Positions 27,250 to 36,465 of a DNA stretch of 51,966 bases are shown here, one piece after another; within the stretch, counting starts at the first letter, position 1; every line of letters begins with the position of its first letter. The position numbers were made by a program, and so were the translations under genes. Where the stretch lies: positions 1 through 51,966 of the forward strand of contig CALIHW010000104.1 in assembly GCA_938020525.1 (NCBI GenBank), in the 5' to 3' direction. The notes under the pieces were generated by a model. It saw only the letters and a list, made by a program, of their open reading frames with translations, did no database searches and had not been told where the DNA came from. The DNA comes from an uncultured Granulosicoccaceae bacterium. Its GTDB lineage: Bacteria > Pseudomonadota > Gammaproteobacteria > Granulosicoccales > Granulosicoccaceae.

Positions 27250-28941
27250 ATGCTGGAACTTCATACCACGCCGCTGATGTGGGCAACACTTTTGTTGCTG
27301 TTTTTTATTTGTCTCTGGTGGTTTATTGTTGAGTGGGGTTTTAGCAAATCCGCCTCCAATATACCCACTACTAAAAAGCCTGCGGCACCAAGTCAACAGC
27401 ACCGCCAGACAAACACGGATCAAGAGCACCACTCTATACAGGCAAAATCAGCAATAGCCCTGCAACAAGCGGATGGACATCCTGCCAGTCCGCCAATCAG
27501 CCGCCCCAACAAAAACGCAACCAACCAACTACAGCAACAAAATCGAGAGGCTTTAAAGCAAGGTCGAAATACCCCAAACAAAACATCAATTAATCAAAGC
27601 AGCACTTCAACCAGCATTCCAAAGAAAGACAGTCAAACAAGGCAACATTGCAGTACTAAGCCTGACAAGAGCACTGGCGTTACACCAGACAGCGCCCCGA
27701 GTGTAAAAAACAGCCAGACCACTACAAGCACCCAAAATCTTCAGACTCAAAAATCCAACCAGAAAATTGCAAATGCAACCGGTCGGCAAGAGCACCCTGC
27801 AAGCTCACAATCTAAACTCACGAATAATGGTAACGCTCAAAACTCTGGTGTAGAAACGATTAAGAGCACCAGTTACAGCCTTGATCCAGAAGCAGCTACC
27901 ACCATACAGAATACTTGCAGCCAACAAACTCCGGCGCACACTGTGGCAAAAAATACAAAGCCCACTCAGGCGTTACCTCAACCAGTCAAACGCGTCAGCC
28001 ACTCAACTAATTCCGACTGCCACAAGCTTACTGCATCACCGACAAGGGTTGAGAAACAAAAACCTGTTTCTACCACTACCGATGCAGCACAATCTTCTGA
28101 CAATAAAACATCCGGTACAACATCAAAATATCAAACAGCAGCGAAGGCGCGACATCCTTCATCCAGAAGCGAAGCATCGCTTCAAGTTCCAAATCCGGCA
28201 GCACACAAAACCCGCAAACATCAGACAGAGCTGAAGAAGTCGGCACAAAATCAGAACAACAACTCCACCAGCCAGCAAGCGCTGAATAAAAACGCGGAAC
28301 CAGTTACTTCTACCATCCAGAAGCCCCACGAAGACAGCAAGCAACCTCTTAAGATTGCATCTGTAAAAACCACAGAGTCTACTGCACCTGCCACAAGGCA
28401 AGAGGTGCGATCAAACCACGGGAATAAGACAAAAAACAGCAGCAATACGATACCATTCAATAAGTATCAAAGGCCTGGTTCGCAAAGCCCTGGCTCAAAA
28501 AACCTTGGCTCAAAACACCCTGGCACACAAAACCGTGGCACACATCGAAAACAATCTTCTATAGAAGTAGCAGTGGCACTGCAAATCTCTGAGATTCAAC
28601 CTGAGCTATCTCAAGCGCCGATTGCAAAACATCTTGAAGAAAGCGTCAATACCAAGCACGCTTCTACACCAACAAGCAACAGCCATCTTGATGAGACAAG
28701 ATCCCGATCAGGCAGCCCTATTGTAAAGGCCGCAGACGAAAATCCAGCAGTTGATGGTGACGCAGCACTAAGGGCACAGTTAGCTTCTAGCGAACGACTG
28801 ATAAAGTCGCTTCAGTCCACGCTCAACAGTGTGCAAAACGACCCTTCAGATATCACATCGACAGCTACGCAAAAACCACGGCAACACAACAGACCATCAC
28901 TGTTAAGCAAAGTCCGTGTGCTCGACCATCCAAGAACGTGA
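27250..28941 (+). CDS. Membrane-anchored low-complexity (disordered) protein
   Basis: This 563-residue protein has one membrane helix near the N-terminus (TLLLLFFICLWWFIVEWGF, about 13-31) and then about 480 residues dominated by Ser, Thr, Gln, Asn, Lys and Ala with almost no hydrophobic residues, so it is predicted to be intrinsically disordered. Five imperfect five-residue units (PGSQS, PGSKN, LGSKH, PGTQN, RGTH) lie at about 409-432. Near the end DAALRAQLASSERLIKSLQS looks like a short coiled coil. The layout (anchor, long spacer, short terminal helix) recalls ZipA or TonB in shape only; no domain of either is present. The reading frame is intact despite the bias, and no alternative frame is better. 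Function unknown. No partner gene is obvious; the ABC operon begins about 200 bases later. Confidence 0.7.
   Translation: MLELHTTPLMWATLLLLFFICLWWFIVEWGFSKSASNIPTTKKPAAPSQQHRQTNTDQEHHSIQAKSAIALQQADGHPASPPISRPNKNATNQLQQQNREALKQGRNTPNKTSINQSSTSTSIPKKDSQTRQHCSTKPDKSTGVTPDSAPSVKNSQTTTSTQNLQTQKSNQKIANATGRQEHPASSQSKLTNNGNAQNSGVETIKSTSYSLDPEAATTIQNTCSQQTPAHTVAKNTKPTQALPQPVKRVSHSTNSDCHKLTASPTRVEKQKPVSTTTDAAQSSDNKTSGTTSKYQTAAKARHPSSRSEASLQVPNPAAHKTRKHQTELKKSAQNQNNNSTSQQALNKNAEPVTSTIQKPHEDSKQPLKIASVKTTESTAPATRQEVRSNHGNKTKNSSNTIPFNKYQRPGSQSPGSKNLGSKHPGTQNRGTHRKQSSIEVAVALQISEIQPELSQAPIAKHLEESVNTKHASTPTSNSHLDETRSRSGSPIVKAADENPAVDGDAALRAQLASSERLIKSLQSTLNSVQNDPSDITSTATQKPRQHNRPSLLSKVRVLDHPRT
28474..28545 (+). 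repeat. Five 15-bp tandem repeats
   Basis: Consecutive 15-base units, CCTGGYWCRMAAARM-like, encode P/L/R-G-S/T-K/Q-N/S/H pentapeptides within the low-complexity membrane protein. The last unit is 12 bases before divergence. Confidence 0.75.
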
Positions 28942-29140
28942 TACAAAATCAACTGCCTGAAAGGCTTACATATAAACCGGAACAACTGGAACATTAAGTG
29001 GCGTACTGAGCAGTAGCGCTCTACCCAAAATGGAACGGCACAAAATAGAACGGTAAAAGAGTCTCATTAGCCATTACTAATGACCGCAACTAAGGTCGCT
29101 CTCGGGTTACACTTGCTACTGGTTCCCACCTTGAGCTGCT

Positions 29141-30115
29141 ATGCCGCCCATTGTCGCTATAAAAGATCTCTGTAAGACCTATGCCTCAGGGCATCAGGCA
29201 TTGAAAAATATCAATCTCGATATTAAACGTGGAGAGATCATAGCCCTGCTCGGGCCTAATGGTGCAGGCAAAACCACCCTGATTTCCACTATCTGCGGCA
29301 TCGTATCACCGACCTCTGGCACGGTCACTGTTGACGGTCACGACACCGTCCGGCATTACAGGAAAACTCGCAGCCTGATCGGTCTGGTACCTCAGGAACT
29401 TACCCTGGGTGCGTTTGAAAAAGTTGAAAACACCCTTGCCTTCAGCCGCGGTCTGTTTGGAAAAAAGCCAGACCCTGCTCACATCGAAAAACTGCTAAAA
29501 CAATTATCCCTCTGGGATAAAAAAGACTCAGCACTGATGATGCTGTCTGGTGGTATGAAACGGCGGGTTTTGATTGGCAAGGCGTTGTCGCACAGCCCGA
29601 AGGTTTTATTCCTTGACGAACCCACCGCAGGTGTCGATGTAGAGCTGCGAAAAGACATGTGGAAACTTGTCAGCGACCTCAGAGAATCCGGGGTTACCAT
29701 TATTCTTACAACCCACTATATTGAAGAAGCAGAAGAAATTGCAGACCGGGTCGGCGTTATTAATAACGGAGAGCTACTGCTTGTCGAAGACAAGAACGCT
29801 TTAATGCAAAAGCTAGGCAGCAAGCAGCTTTCAATTGAATTGCGCGAGGCTATTTCATCAATACCAGAATCCCTGAACACGTATGAGTTGCAGCTTTCAG
29901 ACAATGGAACCCAACTGATTTATAGCTATGACGTCAAAAGCGAGCGCACCGGGATCACCGCTCTGCTACAAGCAGTTAATAAAGCAGGACTGCAACTGAA
30001 AGATCTACATACTTCCCAGAGCTCACTGGAGGAAATATTCGTCAATTTGGTCAACGACCGACAGACCCCGCCGGATCCTTCCAAGGAAACACACCCAATG
30101 AAGGACGCTCTATGA
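29141..30115 (+). CDS. ABC-2 exporter ATP-binding protein (YadG-like)
   Basis: This is an ABC ATPase of 324 residues. Walker A is GPNGAGKT at 38-45, the signature LSGGMKRR starts at 135, Walker B is VLFLDEP at 155-161, and the switch histidine is in [17 protein letters not shown] and the general layout fit the YadG/CcmA-like group that pairs with ABC-2 permeases. The C-terminal extension of about 100 residues is typical and may contact the permease. Its stop overlaps the start of the permease gene by four bases. Together they should form an exporter, substrate unknown; polysaccharides, lipids or drugs are the usual cargoes. Confidence 0.94.
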   Translation: MPPIVAIKDLCKTYASGHQALKNINLDIKRGEIIALLGPNGAGKTTLISTICGIVSPTSGTVTVDGHDTVRHYRKTRSLIGLVPQELTLGAFEKVENTLAFSRGLFGKKPDPAHIEKLLKQLSLWDKKDSALMMLSGGMKRRVLIGKALSHSPKVLFLDEPTAGVDVELRKDMWKLVSDLRESGVTIILTTHYIEEAEEIADRVGVINNGELLLVEDKNALMQKLGSKQLSIELREAISSIPESLNTYELQLSDNGTQLIYSYDVKSERTGITALLQAVNKAGLQLKDLHTSQSSLEEIFVNLVNDRQTPPDPSKETHPMKDAL

Positions 30116-30891
30116 ACTGGCAAGCTATCAGCGTGATTTATAAAAGCGAGATGCTACGCACCAGAAACACGCTATTGCAAAGTATCGCATCACCAGTTAT
30201 TTCCACCTGCTTGTACTTTGTGGTGTTTGGGTCAGCCATCGGCTCCCGCATTCAAACAGTCGGTGGTGTTGATGGTCAAGGCGGCGTTTCCTACGGTGTA
30301 TTTATTGTGCCGGGATTAATGATGCTGTCACTACTTACACAAAGCATCTCAAATGCCTCTTTCGGCATATACTTTCCCAAATTCACCGGTACGATATACG
30401 AAATCTTATCAGCACCAATTTCATTCTTTGAAGTGATAATCGGCTATGTCGGTGCTGCTGCCACTAAATCGATAATAATCGGCACAATTATTCTTATTAC
30501 TGCGAGTTTTTTTGTAGATCTTTCTATTGCTCACCCACTCTGGATGTTGGCCTTTTTTATCCTGACATGTGTCACGTTCTCACTCTTTGGTTTTATCATC
30601 GGCATGTGGGCTGATAGTTTTGAGAAGCTACAATTAATACCGTTACTTGTAATAACACCGCTGGTATTTCTGGGAGGCAGCTTCTACACAATTGACATGC
30701 TGCCACCACTTTGGCAAAAAATATCCCTGCTAAATCCAGTGTTGTATTTAATCAGCGGCTTCAGATGGAGCTTTTTTGAATTGTCTGATGTTAATCATGG
30801 CACCAGCCTGATTATGGTTCTTGCTTTCCTGTTTATCTGCCTTGGTATCGTCTGGTGGATGTTCAAATCCGGTTATAAGTTGCGTCAGTAA
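30112..30891 (+). CDS. ABC-2 type permease (YadH-like)
   Basis: This 259-residue integral membrane protein has six predicted helices. It opens with [19 protein letters not shown], and the first helix region reads [16 protein letters not shown]. The loop [33 protein letters not shown] is typical of ABC-2 permeases of the YadH type, and the late [18 protein letters not shown] is the conserved segment before the last two helices. It starts inside the end of the ATPase gene (ATGA overlap), and the following Nudix gene begins at its own last base. The three are therefore one translational unit. Confidence 0.93.
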   Translation: MNWQAISVIYKSEMLRTRNTLLQSIASPVISTCLYFVVFGSAIGSRIQTVGGVDGQGGVSYGVFIVPGLMMLSLLTQSISNASFGIYFPKFTGTIYEILSAPISFFEVIIGYVGAAATKSIIIGTIILITASFFVDLSIAHPLWMLAFFILTCVTFSLFGFIIGMWADSFEKLQLIPLLVITPLVFLGGSFYTIDMLPPLWQKISLLNPVLYLISGFRWSFFELSDVNHGTSLIMVLAFLFICLGIVWWMFKSGYKLRQ

Positions 30892-31658
30892 TGAATGAAC
30901 TGGTAAACGAAAAGATTCTCGACAAGCCAATTGATGCAGCAACGGTCATATTGCTACGAAACCACAAAGCCGGATTGCAGACTCTACTACTTTGCCGAGG
31001 TAACAGCCGTACGGTTATGAATAGCGCATGGGTTTTTCCCGGTGGCAAAGTAGACAAAGCAGATTTGAACCAGGCAGACTCTATCCAGAGTAAATTAGCT
31101 ACCCCCGCTAAAGAACTACTCAACGAACCCAATCTGGGCAGTTCTCTAGCTGCCGCGCTGTTTGGAACAGCATGCCGGGAGACCCACGAGGAGACAGGCG
31201 TCCGCCTCGATCCGTCGCAGCTACAAACCTGGTCACGATGGGTTACCCCGAATGAGCCATCAATGATGAAAAAACGATTTGATGCACGTTTTTTTATCAC
31301 CGCGCTGCCGGACGGTCAGACTGCTATACATGATGGAACTGAAGCCACAGACAGCCAGTGGATCACCGCCCGCAAAGCCCTGCAAAACTACAAAGATTTG
31401 AAGATCGTACTCGCACCGCCCCAGATTATGACTTTAAATGCACTTACAAAATTCAATGACGTAGAGGAATGTCTTGACCATGCTTCGCGAACCCTCGCAT
31501 ACAGCATCCAGCCACAAGTAATCAAAACTAATGATAGCCGCACTCTCCTCTACCCGGGAGATCCAGCGCATACTGAAGCCCATCAACAGATGCCTGGACC
31601 AACGAGATTAATCTGGCACAAAGATCATTTTGAACCGCCCGGGGGTTTCAGCTTTTAA
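30891..31658 (+). CDS. Nudix hydrolase with insertion in the Nudix box (NUDT19-like)
   Basis: This is a Nudix hydrolase of 255 residues. The first half of the Nudix box (FPGGKVDKAD) has its glycines at 51-52, but the catalytic half, RETHEETG, starts at 96. The usual 14-residue gap is thus replaced by about 42 residues. Such an insertion is known in NUDT19/RP2p-type CoA diphosphatases, so it may cleave CoA derivatives. The magnesium-binding glutamates E97, E100 and E101 are intact. The gene begins at the last base of the permease stop codon (TAATG), so it is coupled to the ABC exporter. The link between exporter and CoA-type hydrolysis is unexplained. Confidence 0.88.
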   Translation: MNELVNEKILDKPIDAATVILLRNHKAGLQTLLLCRGNSRTVMNSAWVFPGGKVDKADLNQADSIQSKLATPAKELLNEPNLGSSLAAALFGTACRETHEETGVRLDPSQLQTWSRWVTPNEPSMMKKRFDARFFITALPDGQTAIHDGTEATDSQWITARKALQNYKDLKIVLAPPQIMTLNALTKFNDVEECLDHASRTLAYSIQPQVIKTNDSRTLLYPGDPAHTEAHQQMPGPTRLIWHKDHFEPPGGFSF

Positions 31659-31745
31659 ACGACCAACAGAACACCGGACATCAGTTGAAAGCATGTACCA
31701 CACAACATAGAATTTAAGAACTCTATTAACCTAACCGACAAATCA

Positions 31746-32381
31746 ATGATTACTGCAGCAGAAGCTCTGGTACGACTAAAAGAAGGCAACAAACGATTCG
31801 TTGCAGATGAGACCGGCAGCGATAAATTGCGCAACAGCAGCAGACGGCCTGAATTAGTTGCGAAACAAGAACCGTTTGCAATAATTCTTGGCTGCTCAGA
31901 CTCACGTGTACCAGCAGAGCTGGTCTTCGATCAAGGCCTAGGCGATCTATTTGTCATACGAGTAGCTGGCAATATCGTCGCGCCTTCACAGGTGGCTAGT
32001 GTCGAATATTGTGCAGAACAATTCAAGACACAGCTTGTCGTTGTTATGGGACATACAAACTGCGGCGCGATCAGCGCCACATTAAGTGAGCTTAATATTC
32101 CGGCTGATGAACGCTCAGAAAATCTGCATGCAATTGTCAACAGAATCCGCCCTTCAGTAGAAACCCTGCTTGAAACAGACCTGGTGAACAGACCAGATGA
32201 GTTACTAATCGCAGCGGTACGATCAAACGTCAGAGCGTGTGTTTCTCATTTGCAGCACGGCTCACGAGTACTGGAGCAATTAGCAGTCAGCAACGGCTTA
32301 CAGATTGTCGGTGCAGAGTATTCACTGGAGACTGGTAAAGTAGAGTTTTTTGACAACGAACTGAACGTCGCCGCCGAGTGA
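31746..32381 (+). CDS. Beta-class carbonic anhydrase
   Basis: This beta-carbonic anhydrase of 211 residues has all zinc and active-site residues visible: CSDSR with Cys50, Asp52 and Arg54, and GHTNCG with His103 and Cys106. FVIRVAGNIV and ASVEYCAEQF are also conserved. It should interconvert CO2 and bicarbonate in the cytoplasm to supply carboxylases or buffer pH. The 87-base gap before it and its own clear start suggest it may be read from the upstream operon or from a local promoter. The C-terminus SLETGKVEFFDN is typical of the clade that has Pfam Pro_CA only. Confidence 0.95.
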   Translation: MITAAEALVRLKEGNKRFVADETGSDKLRNSSRRPELVAKQEPFAIILGCSDSRVPAELVFDQGLGDLFVIRVAGNIVAPSQVASVEYCAEQFKTQLVVVMGHTNCGAISATLSELNIPADERSENLHAIVNRIRPSVETLLETDLVNRPDELLIAAVRSNVRACVSHLQHGSRVLEQLAVSNGLQIVGAEYSLETGKVEFFDNELNVAAE

Positions 32382-32796
32382 CGCCAATATAACAATATAA
32401 AATGGCCAGGTGAATATGGCCCTGTTTATACGGAATGGCTAAGACTGCCTGTGCAATATGACCCGGCAATATATTCTTGTGATTTAAAATGACCCGCAGT
32501 GCCGACACTTTTCGGCTTATCAATGTATTCGGTTCAAGCCGTTTGTAGTATTTGTCCGAAATTTGGTTGACACCGCGGATCCCGAATATCAAGCAAAATA
32601 CTGTGCCATAAAATCAAATAGCCGTTTCGGCCAGCCCCACTCTACTATCATGCAAAACGCAACTAGTTGTTCTGGTAACTTTCTCAAATCTTTCGAGGAC
32701 TGTAGGATTTCATCACACGTATGCCATTGCGAGCAGACCGCAGGCAACGTACTCTAATGTCGTCAAAGATCTAACATAATAATTGAGTGAACTACC
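32382..32796. other. Intergenic region before yaaA
   Basis: About 415 bases contain no gene that I can support. A weak hairpin, GGCCA with TGGCC around eight bases, at 32404-32421 might end the carbonic anhydrase transcript. A good -35 (TTGACA, at about 32567) is followed by AT-rich sequence, but no -10 at the right spacing; the yaaA promoter is not resolved. In Escherichia coli yaaA is OxyR-controlled; I cannot confirm an OxyR site here. Confidence 0.45.
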
Positions 32797-33573
32797 ATGC
32801 TTATTCTGGTCTCTCCTGCCAAAACACTGGATTTCGAAACTCCACCGCTGGTACCAGACAACACCCAGCCTCTGTTTCTGGACGATTCCCAGGAATTGAT
32901 CGATCAGTTGAAAAAACTCTCTACCGCCAAAGTTGGCAAACTCATGAGTATCAGCGACAAGCTCGCCAAACTCAATGCGGAGCGGTTTAAAGAATGGAAG
33001 CAACCACTAAAACCAGACACCGCAAAGCAAAGCCTGTTTGCATTTCAGGGAGATGTGTATACCGGCCTTGATGCAGCCACTATGAAAAAGAACGACATAA
33101 AATTCGCGCAGAAACATCTACGAATTCTAAGCGGCTTGTACGGAGTCTTGCGACCACTTGACCTGATGCTCCCCTATCGTCTTGAGATGGGCACCAAATT
33201 CGTTAACAAGCGAGGGCAAAATCTCTATCACTTCTGGGGAGACAGTGTCACAGACGTTCTCAATGCAGAGCTCGATAACATGAAAAAACCGATTGTAGTC
33301 AATCTGGCTTCCAACGAGTATTTTAAAGTTGTCAATAAACACAAACTGACTGTCGATACCATTTCACCTGTATTCAAGGATAAGAAAAACGGTGAGTACA
33401 AATTAATATCATTCTTTGCCAAGAAAGCCCGCGGTATGATGTCACGCTACATAATAGATAACAGGATTGTTTCGCCTTCTGACCTTAAAGACTTCGATAC
33501 TGCCGGTTATAAATACAATAAAAAAATGTCAACTGAGCTGGAACCTGTCTTTACTCGCGATAAAGCCGAATAA
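32797..33573 (+). CDS. yaaA: YaaA peroxide stress resistance protein
   Basis: This 258-residue protein is a clear member of the YaaA/DUF328 family. The N-terminus LVSPAKTLDFETPPL is the family signature, and LDAATMKKNDIKFAQKHLRILSGLYGVLRP, here abridged as its central segment, carries the conserved LSGLYGVLRPLD. In Escherichia coli YaaA lowers intracellular free iron and protects DNA under hydrogen peroxide. The length matches the family. Its stop overlaps the start of the next gene by one base (TAATG), so it is translationally coupled to a molybdoenzyme gene. Confidence 0.95.
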   Translation: MLILVSPAKTLDFETPPLVPDNTQPLFLDDSQELIDQLKKLSTAKVGKLMSISDKLAKLNAERFKEWKQPLKPDTAKQSLFAFQGDVYTGLDAATMKKNDIKFAQKHLRILSGLYGVLRPLDLMLPYRLEMGTKFVNKRGQNLYHFWGDSVTDVLNAELDNMKKPIVVNLASNEYFKVVNKHKLTVDTISPVFKDKKNGEYKLISFFAKKARGMMSRYIIDNRIVSPSDLKDFDTAGYKYNKKMSTELEPVFTRDKAE

Positions 33574-34700
33574 TGCAAAACCCGATACTCAACCCGCCGC
33601 AAAAGCAGCATCAGCATGGAGATTACAGCCTTTCAGAAGTCAGTCTCGCAAATCGCAATAGCGGAACCTTGCTCGAAACGCTGCAACACGACATAACTCC
33701 CATTGGTGCTCACTATTTACTTAACCACTTTGATGTACCGTATGTTAGTAACGCATCAGACTGGCAAGTAACAATATGCGGACAGGTCGATCAACCGTTA
33801 TCCAGAAGCCTTGAGGAAATAATAAGACACGCTACCCAAAACAGTCTGGCCAGAACTCATAGAGTGACACTCGAATGCGCTGGCAATGGCAGAGCTACAC
33901 TGGAACCACGATGGCCAAGCCAGCCCTGGCAGGTTGAAGCGGTGGGAACCTCTGACTGGTTTGGCATGCCATTAAAATACCTGCTGCAAGAAACTCAACT
34001 TGCCTCCAGTGCAAAGGAAGTCGTCTTTTATGGCGCAGATAAAGGCGTAGACGCCGGTACTATTCATCACTTCGCACGCAGCCTTTCTCTAGCTGATGCT
34101 ATGCATGATGACGTAATGCTTGTATGGCAAATGAATGACCAGGCGTTACTGCCGCAGCACGGCTTTCCATTACGGCTGATCGTACCCGGCTGGTACGGCA
34201 TGGCGAGCGTCAAATGGCTAAACAAGATCGAAGTTATTGATCACGCCTTCACTGGCCATCAACAGACAGGCACTTATGTCTACAGAAAAGACAGAGGAGA
34301 CAATGGCACGCCAGTGACTTCAATCAGAGTCAAGTCGTTGTTGGTGCCACCTGGAATACCGGACTGGAGTTCACGCAAGAGATTGGTAAAACCCGGAATC
34401 GTTCCATTAGTTGGCCGGGCATGGTCCGGCAACGGTGTACCGATTGTAAAGGTCGAATGGTATCGCGATAGCGAAGGGAGCGATGATCAATGGCACATAG
34501 CAACGCTCGAACCGTCAAAAAGCAAATATGCCTGGAGTAAATGGACTGCAAACTGGCACTCAACACCCGGAAAACATATCCTCTCTTGTCGCGCTACCGA
34601 TGCTTGCGGTAACACACAACCGCTCACACCTGCGTGGGATATCGCAGGCTTTGGCAACAACGCCGTGCAACAAGTTGAAGTTTGGTGCGAAGCTTTTTGA
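33573..34700 (+). CDS. Sulfite-oxidase-fold molybdopterin enzyme
   Basis: This 375-residue protein has the sulfite oxidase molybdopterin domain (about 40-240) followed by the Mo-co dimerisation domain (about 250-370). The molybdenum-ligand cysteine is Cys102 in LECAGNGR, and the later HGFPLRLIVPGWYGMASVKWL is highly conserved. It has no heme domain and, at 375 residues, no obvious Tat or Sec signal, so a cytoplasmic location is suggested. That is unusual, because bacterial sulfite dehydrogenases of this fold are mostly periplasmic. The true substrate could be sulfite or another small oxoanion or S-oxide. It is coupled to yaaA by a one-base overlap and followed closely by a ThDP enzyme. Confidence 0.9.
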   Translation: MQNPILNPPQKQHQHGDYSLSEVSLANRNSGTLLETLQHDITPIGAHYLLNHFDVPYVSNASDWQVTICGQVDQPLSRSLEEIIRHATQNSLARTHRVTLECAGNGRATLEPRWPSQPWQVEAVGTSDWFGMPLKYLLQETQLASSAKEVVFYGADKGVDAGTIHHFARSLSLADAMHDDVMLVWQMNDQALLPQHGFPLRLIVPGWYGMASVKWLNKIEVIDHAFTGHQQTGTYVYRKDRGDNGTPVTSIRVKSLLVPPGIPDWSSRKRLVKPGIVPLVGRAWSGNGVPIVKVEWYRDSEGSDDQWHIATLEPSKSKYAWSKWTANWHSTPGKHILSCRATDACGNTQPLTPAWDIAGFGNNAVQQVEVWCEAF

Positions 34701-34740
34701 TGAATAAAAACGGCCATACCCTTTGAATACCAGCAACCAA

Positions 34741-36297
34741 ATGAACGGCGCTGAAAGCCTTGTACACACCCTCATAGACAGCGGCGTTGAAGTTTGCTTC
34801 TCTAACCCGGGCACATCGGAAATGCATTTTGTTGCCGCACTGGACAAGGTGGCAGGTATGCGTTGCGTTCTCGGACTTTTTGAAGGTGTAGTCACCGGAG
34901 CTGCAGACGGTTACTACCGCATGACAGACAAGCCAGCAGCCACACTGCTACATCTGGGACCGGGCCTTGGCAATGGACTCGCCAACCTGCATAACGCCCG
35001 CAAAGCCAAAAGCGGCATTGTCAACATTGTTGGTGATCACGCAACCTATCACGTTGAATACGATGCACCACTAACCGCTGACGTTGAAGGCATAGCCAGA
35101 CCGATTTCAGGCTGGGTAAAAACCAGTAAATCTGCAAAAGAAGTAGCACAGGACGGTGCGCAGGCAGTGGCTGCCGCCAACAAATATCCAGGACAAATCG
35201 CCACTCTTATTCTGCCTGCAAACACAGCATGGGAGCCATCCGTTGGTCCGGCAACTGCGATAGCAACGCCTGCAACACCCAAAGCACCGACCGATCGCAT
35301 TGAAGCGATTGCAGATATCCTGAAAAGTGATGAACCAGCTGCGATTGTAATTACCGGATTCGCACTACGCGCAAAAGCACTGGAAACCGCCAGTAAAATT
35401 GCATCGGTCACCGGAGTGCATTTATACGGGCAAACTTCAAACGCCAGACTTGAAAGAGGTCGTGGCCGCGTGCCGCTAAAAACAATACCGTATCCGGTGG
35501 ATGCCGCCGTAGATGTACTAAGCCCTTACAAACACATCATCAGTTTGTCTGCCAAACCCCCGGTAGCATTCTTCGCCTATCCGGATAAACCAAGTGGATT
35601 ATACGCACCTGACTGCAGCACTCACGTACTTGCGCATGAATACGAGGATTGTGCCGCAGCGCTTGAAGAACTGGCAGAATGCCTGAATGCAAATGATGCA
35701 ACACCGGTGATCCAAAATGCTTCAGTTGCAGCAATACCTGCAACTGATGAGTTAAACCCGACAACTATTGCCTCGACAGTTGCACATCTGTTACCCGAGA
35801 ACGCGATCGTTATCGATGAATCAATAACTTGTGCACCGGCATTTTTTGATCAAACCAGCACAGCCGCACCACATGACTGGCTACAGATCTGTGGTGGATC
35901 CATTGGTGCCGGCTTTCCACTTGCTACCGGGGCTGCAGTCGCCTGTCCGGATAGAAAAGTCGTCGCTTTACAAGCAGACGGCAGTGGCATGTATACCTTA
36001 CAGGCACTCTGGACACAGAGCCGGGAGAACCTTGATATAACGACAATACTGTTATCCAACAGCGCTTACGCAATACTTAAGCACGAACTAAAAAATGTCG
36101 GCGCTGTATCCGGCACGCAGGCGGGCACAGTTGCCCTTGACATGATGGAACTCAACAGACCAAACCTTGATTGGGTGGCACTTGCGAAAGGCATGGGTGT
36201 AGAGGCGGGTCGAGCGACGACTGTTTCAACACTTGCAACAGAAATTCAAAAAGGCCTGCAGTGTGAAGGCCCCTATCTTATTGAAGCGGTCTTCTAG
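34741..36297 (+). CDS. ThDP-dependent enzyme, acetolactate synthase/benzoylformate decarboxylase type
   Basis: This thiamine diphosphate enzyme of 518 residues has three domains: Pyr domain (about 1-170) with the catalytic glutamate in NPGTSE, central domain (about 185-320), and PP domain (about 350-518). The diphosphate/Mg motif reads ADGSGMYTLQALWTQ...N, where the common GDG is ADG. Members of this subgroup are annotated as acetolactate synthase large subunit-like, but most lack the regulatory subunit and their substrates are unknown; a 2-oxoacid decarboxylase or lyase is more likely. A TTG start at 34723 is open too; the ATG is preferred because MNGAESLVHTLI aligns with family N-termini. 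It follows the sulfite-oxidase-like gene by 40 bases. Confidence 0.85.
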   Translation: MNGAESLVHTLIDSGVEVCFSNPGTSEMHFVAALDKVAGMRCVLGLFEGVVTGAADGYYRMTDKPAATLLHLGPGLGNGLANLHNARKAKSGIVNIVGDHATYHVEYDAPLTADVEGIARPISGWVKTSKSAKEVAQDGAQAVAAANKYPGQIATLILPANTAWEPSVGPATAIATPATPKAPTDRIEAIADILKSDEPAAIVITGFALRAKALETASKIASVTGVHLYGQTSNARLERGRGRVPLKTIPYPVDAAVDVLSPYKHIISLSAKPPVAFFAYPDKPSGLYAPDCSTHVLAHEYEDCAAALEELAECLNANDATPVIQNASVAAIPATDELNPTTIASTVAHLLPENAIVIDESITCAPAFFDQTSTAAPHDWLQICGGSIGAGFPLATGAAVACPDRKVVALQADGSGMYTLQALWTQSRENLDITTILLSNSAYAILKHELKNVGAVSGTQAGTVALDMMELNRPNLDWVALAKGMGVEAGRATTVSTLATEIQKGLQCEGPYLIEAVF

Positions 36298-36465
36298 CCC
36301 GGTTTATTCATCAGGCGACCAGTAAACATTGGCGAAATGCTATGAATACACTTCCAAACCGCTTTATTAGCACCTTTTACAAAATAGCAGTGTGTCTATT
36401 CGACGCCAGAAGAAAATCTGGAAGCCGAATCCTCATGAATTATCCAAGCTAGAGTTCCAAAAAAA

